From positions 1-64,000 of the forward strand of contig JAFUEH010000024.1 of assembly GCA_017463985.1 (NCBI GenBank): a stretch of 64,000 bases of DNA, given 5' to 3'. A program made the position numbers and the translations under genes. This stretch comes from Eubacterium sp. (GTDB taxonomy: Bacteria; Bacillota; Clostridia; Oscillospirales; Acutalibacteraceae). Below, piece by piece: positions 61,134 to 64,000 of this stretch (positions are counted from its first letter, which is position 1; the number at the start of each line of letters is the position of its first letter). Under the pieces are notes generated by a model. It did not search any database. It was not told where the DNA came from and saw only the letters and a list, made by a program, of their open reading frames with translations.

Positions 61134-62495
61134 ATGATGAAAAATCTAAAGAAAATCATTGCATTGACCCTTGCTTCACTGTTTGTGTTCGGTATCTTTA
61201 CCGCTTGCGGAAAAACCGATACCGGCGATGATGTTGAATCTGTAAAACAAATCAGGTATTTGAATTTCAAACCTGAAGTTGCAGACATCTATCAGGAAAT
61301 CGCCGCAAAGTATGAGGAAGAAACCGGTGTAAAGGTTATTGTTGAAACAGCAGCAAACAATACCTACGAACAAACCTTAATGTCCAAGATGGCCACAGAT
61401 GAAGCTCCCACAATTTTCCAGATTAACGGTCCGAAAGGATACCTGAACTGGAAAGATTATTGTGCAGATCTTACCGACAGCGAAATTTACAACCACCTTA
61501 CCGACAAATCTCTTGCAGTAACAGTTGATGGTAAGGCTTACGGTGTTCCTTATGTTGTAGAAGGCTATGGCATTATCTATAACAAGGCTATTATGGATAA
61601 ATATTTCGCCCTTGACAATAAAGCTACCAAATACACATCAATGGACGAAATCAACAACTTTGCAGCTCTTAAAGAAGTTGTAGAGGATATGCAAAAAAAC
61701 AAAGACGCCCTTGGTATTGACGGCGTATTCGCAAGCACCTCTCTCAAGAGCGGTGAAGACTGGAGATGGCAGACTCATCTTGCTAACCTCCCTGTATATC
61801 AGGAGTTTAAAGCCAACAATGTTGACTTGACATCCGACGAAACAAAAACACTGAAATTTGATTATGCTGATAATTTTAAAAACATTTTTGACCTTTATAT
61901 CAACAACTCAACTGTTGATCCTTCCAAACTCGGCACAAAAACCGTTAACGACTCCATGGCTGAATTTGCCCTTGAAAAATGTGCAATGGTTCAGAATGGC
62001 AACTGGGCATGGGGACAGATTTCTGAAGTTAAGGGCAACAAAGTTAAGGCTGAAAACGTGAAGTATCTTCCAATCTACACAGGTGTAGACGGCGAAGAAT
62101 CACAGGGTCTTTGCATCGGTACCGAAAACTTCTTCTGTGTTAACTCCCAGGCTTCAGCCGGCGAGCAGAAGGCTGCTAAAGACTTTATCTACTGGCTGTA
62201 TTCAAGTGAGACAGGTAAGGACTATGTTACCAACAAATTGGGATTCATCGCCCCGTTTGATACATTTGAAGACAGCGAAAAGCCCACCGATCCTCTTGCT
62301 AAGGAAGTACTTTTATGGATGGATAAAGACGGAATCAATACAGTTCCTTGGAACTTCACACTGTTCCCATCACAGACATTCAAGGATGATTTTGGTGCTG
62401 CTCTCTTGCAGTACGCTCAGGGTACAAAGACATTCGACGAAGTAAAAGAGCTTGTTGTAAACGAATGGGCTTCCGAAAGTGCAGCGATTGAATAA
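61134..62495 (+). CDS. Carbohydrate ABC transporter substrate-binding lipoprotein (SBP family 1)
   Basis: 453 aa. AAAGGAG 6-9 nt before the paired ATGs at 61134/61137. Lipobox FTAC, lipidated Cys25. Family-1 features: EIAAKYEEETGVKVIVETAANNTYEQTLMSKMA, AYGVPYVVEGYGIIYNK and KCAMVQNGNWAWGQI, as in maltose/oligosaccharide binding proteins. First gene of the import operon, separated from the permease gene by a strong hairpin. Confidence 0.92.
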   Translation: MMKNLKKIIALTLASLFVFGIFTACGKTDTGDDVESVKQIRYLNFKPEVADIYQEIAAKYEEETGVKVIVETAANNTYEQTLMSKMATDEAPTIFQINGPKGYLNWKDYCADLTDSEIYNHLTDKSLAVTVDGKAYGVPYVVEGYGIIYNKAIMDKYFALDNKATKYTSMDEINNFAALKEVVEDMQKNKDALGIDGVFASTSLKSGEDWRWQTHLANLPVYQEFKANNVDLTSDETKTLKFDYADNFKNIFDLYINNSTVDPSKLGTKTVNDSMAEFALEKCAMVQNGNWAWGQISEVKGNKVKAENVKYLPIYTGVDGEESQGLCIGTENFFCVNSQASAGEQKAAKDFIYWLYSSETGKDYVTNKLGFIAPFDTFEDSEKPTDPLAKEVLLWMDKDGINTVPWNFTLFPSQTFKDDFGAALLQYAQGTKTFDEVKELVVNEWASESAAIE

Positions 62496-62528
62496 CAGTT
62501 AAAAACGGCGGCATTCCGTCAATTGAAA

Positions 62529-62566
62529 AGAACGCTCTGCTGAACGTGTATTTGGCAGAGCGTTCT
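62529..62566 (+). terminator. Hairpin between binding-protein and permease genes
   Basis: 12-bp stem AGAACGCTCTGC/GCAGAGCGTTCT (62529-62540/62555-62566), 14-nt loop, followed by CATAAAAAA, not a T-run. More likely an mRNA stabiliser than a full terminator. Confidence 0.6.
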
Positions 62567-62695
62567 GCATAAAAAACAGAAAAAACGGACTGTCAGGAAA
62601 TCTGTAAATTCAAACAGATTTTATAATAAAGGCAGTTTCCGTAAAGGAAATGCAAGAAAGGTAAGTTTTTGCTTGGCAAAAATAAGGTGAATCAT

Positions 62696-63547
62696 ATGAA
62701 TAAAAGCGTAAAAAAATATTTCCCTGTGTTTGTGTTGCCAACCTTAATCGCATTTATTATTGCCTTTGTCGCTCCGTTCATTATGGGTGTCGGGCTCTCA
62801 TTTACAAAGTTCACGACGGTTACAAACGCACAGTTTGTAGGTCTTGACAACTATATCAAGATTTTTACCGATCCAAATCACGACTTTTTAAATGCGCTTA
62901 TTTTCACAACACTTTTTACCATTGTATCAATCATCACCGTAAATATCATCGCATTTTCACTTGCCATGCTACTGACAAGAAAAATGAAAGGAACAAACTT
63001 TTTCCGCTCGGTGTTTTTCCTGCCTAATCTTATCGGAGGCATCGTGCTCGGATATATCTGGCAGCTTCTTATTAACGGTGTACTTGATATGCTTGTAATT
63101 TCAGATATTACTAAATCCTCAACTTACGGCTTTTGGGGACTTGTCATATTGAATAACTGGCAGTTGATCGGTTATATGATGGTTATATATATTGCCGGAA
63201 TACAAAACATTCCGGGAGATTTAATAGAAGCGGCGGCTATTGACGGTGCTTCCAAAACAAAAACACTGTTTAAAATCACAATCCCGATGGTGATGCCTTC
63301 TATAACGATTTGTATGTTCTTAACACTGACAAACTCATTCAAGATGTTCGACCAGAACCTGGCACTTACCGGCGGTGCTCCGGGCAAGTCAACTCAGATG
63401 CTGGCTCTTGACATTTACAAAACCTTCTATGGAAGAATCGGATGGGCAGGTGTCGGACAGGCAAAAGCGGTTATCTTCTTTATTATTGTTGCCTTGATTG
63501 CTTTCATACAGCTTAGAGCAACACGCAGTAAGGAGGTAGAACAATGA
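62696..63547 (+). CDS. Carbohydrate ABC transporter permease (MalF/UgpA type)
   Basis: 283 aa from ATG 62696 (AAGGTGA 5 nt upstream); the TTG at 62669 lacks spacing to a ribosome site. Six predicted helices. EAA loop IPGDLIEAAAIDGASKTKTLFKITIPMVMPS is diagnostic. Stop overlaps the next start (ATGA). Confidence 0.92.
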   Translation: MNKSVKKYFPVFVLPTLIAFIIAFVAPFIMGVGLSFTKFTTVTNAQFVGLDNYIKIFTDPNHDFLNALIFTTLFTIVSIITVNIIAFSLAMLLTRKMKGTNFFRSVFFLPNLIGGIVLGYIWQLLINGVLDMLVISDITKSSTYGFWGLVILNNWQLIGYMMVIYIAGIQNIPGDLIEAAAIDGASKTKTLFKITIPMVMPSITICMFLTLTNSFKMFDQNLALTGGAPGKSTQMLALDIYKTFYGRIGWAGVGQAKAVIFFIIVALIAFIQLRATRSKEVEQ

Positions 63548-64000
63548 CGGCAGGCGCAAAAAAAAGCACAAATATTATCATAACCGTAATCCTCTCTGCT
63601 TTAGCAGTGTTATTTATGGTTCCTATGATTTTGGTGCTCATTAACTCCTTTAAATCAAAGCTTTATATTTCCTCCGAACCGTTTGCTTTTCCGAATTCCG
63701 AAACCTTTGTCGGCTTTGAAAACTACCTAAACGGACTGAAATCATCAGGCTTTCTGGCAGCCTTCGGAAGATCACTTTTCATCACCGTAGCTTCAGTTAT
63801 ACTAATTGTCGTTTGTACTTCAATGACCTCATGGTACCTGATAAGAGTAAAAAACAAATTGACAAAAGGTCTTTACTATGCATTTGTTTTCAGTATGATT
63901 GTTCCGTTTCAGATGGTCATGTTTACCATGACCTATATTGTCGGAAAGCTTAATCTTAACAATGTTCTCGGAATTGTGTTTGTATATCTCGGCTTTGGTG
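63544..64000 (+). CDS. Carbohydrate ABC transporter permease (MalG/UgpE type), cut by window end
   Basis: 152 codons visible, open at the window end. ATG 63544 overlaps the previous stop. TM1 near residues 10-30 with LFMVPMILVLINSFKSK, then the usual FVGFENYLNGL segment and two more helices. The EAA loop lies beyond the edge. Second membrane subunit of the sugar importer; an ATPase such as MsmX/MalK is usually encoded elsewhere. Confidence 0.9.
   Translation, partial: MTAGAKKSTNIIITVILSALAVLFMVPMILVLINSFKSKLYISSEPFAFPNSETFVGFENYLNGLKSSGFLAAFGRSLFITVASVILIVVCTSMTSWYLIRVKNKLTKGLYYAFVFSMIVPFQMVMFTMTYIVGKLNLNNVLGIVFVYLGFG

Overview
The window looks like a chromosomal segment of a gut-type, low-to-mid GC Gram-positive Clostridia member, probably near Ruminococcaceae/Oscillospiraceae. 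This is inferred from strong AGGAGG-type ribosome sites, many TTGACA/TATAAT-like promoters with 17-bp spacers, lipoprotein signal peptides, 20-residue glucan/choline-binding-type wall repeats, BspA-type leucine-rich repeats with a dockerin-like tail, and twin oligopeptide ABC transporters. No rRNA gene or intact tRNA gene was seen, so species-level placement is not possible.

1-14.4 kb: the window opens in what looks like the hairpin-rich right end (omega-RNA-like) of an IS200/IS605-type element. Then come a secreted subtilisin-like protease with LRRs, a DUF523 protein, a lipoprotein, a membrane-anchored alpha/beta hydrolase, a PH-like membrane protein with an RluA-type pseudouridine synthase (apparently leaderless), upp and a uracil permease, a secreted ComEC-like metallo-beta-lactamase-fold protein with about 12 wall-binding repeats, and an M3 oligoendopeptidase with a small membrane protein.

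14.5-28.2 kb: two complete peptide ABC transporters lie in tandem. The first is ordered binding protein-B-C-D-F plus a 99-aa membrane protein; the second is B-C-D-F-binding protein. With the M3 peptidase upstream they form a peptide uptake and degradation district. Both binding-protein genes are preceded by the same two-hairpin module, and three strong hairpins separate the first binding protein from its permeases.

28.3-47.5 kb: accessory metabolism. It holds a CorA-type transporter, a lipoprotein, DUF362, a membrane acyltransferase, a carboxymuconolactone-decarboxylase/cupin fusion divergent from an MFS transporter, an LCM-type methyltransferase with a long operator-rich leader, a translationally coupled CoA-transferase/old-yellow-enzyme/zinc-macrodomain operon, a MATE exporter behind a leader terminator, a PPOX-family flavoprotein, and GH95-like, Fe-S aldo/keto reductase and GH43 genes.

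47.65-59.67 kb: a mobile island bounded by 14-bp direct repeats that sit beside similar terminators. Its left half (47.8-52.0 kb) is an array of small phage-derived toxin-like and immunity-like cassettes. It includes a chimeric phage/JAMM protein followed by three units that each keep the last ~22 codons of that protein fused to a new small gene. A 3' fragment of tRNA-Arg lies at 52.3 kb. The right half carries small accessory genes, a methyltransferase, a GNAT acetyltransferase, an XRE regulator, a replication-initiator-like protein, MobC, a relaxase, an excisionase and a tyrosine integrase, and so looks like an integrative mobilizable element.

59.7-64 kb: a broken hepT (DUF86) gene, a YesL/DUF624 membrane protein, and a divergent carbohydrate ABC import operon (binding protein, two permeases, the second cut by the window edge) with a LacI/CcpA-type operator just after its promoter.
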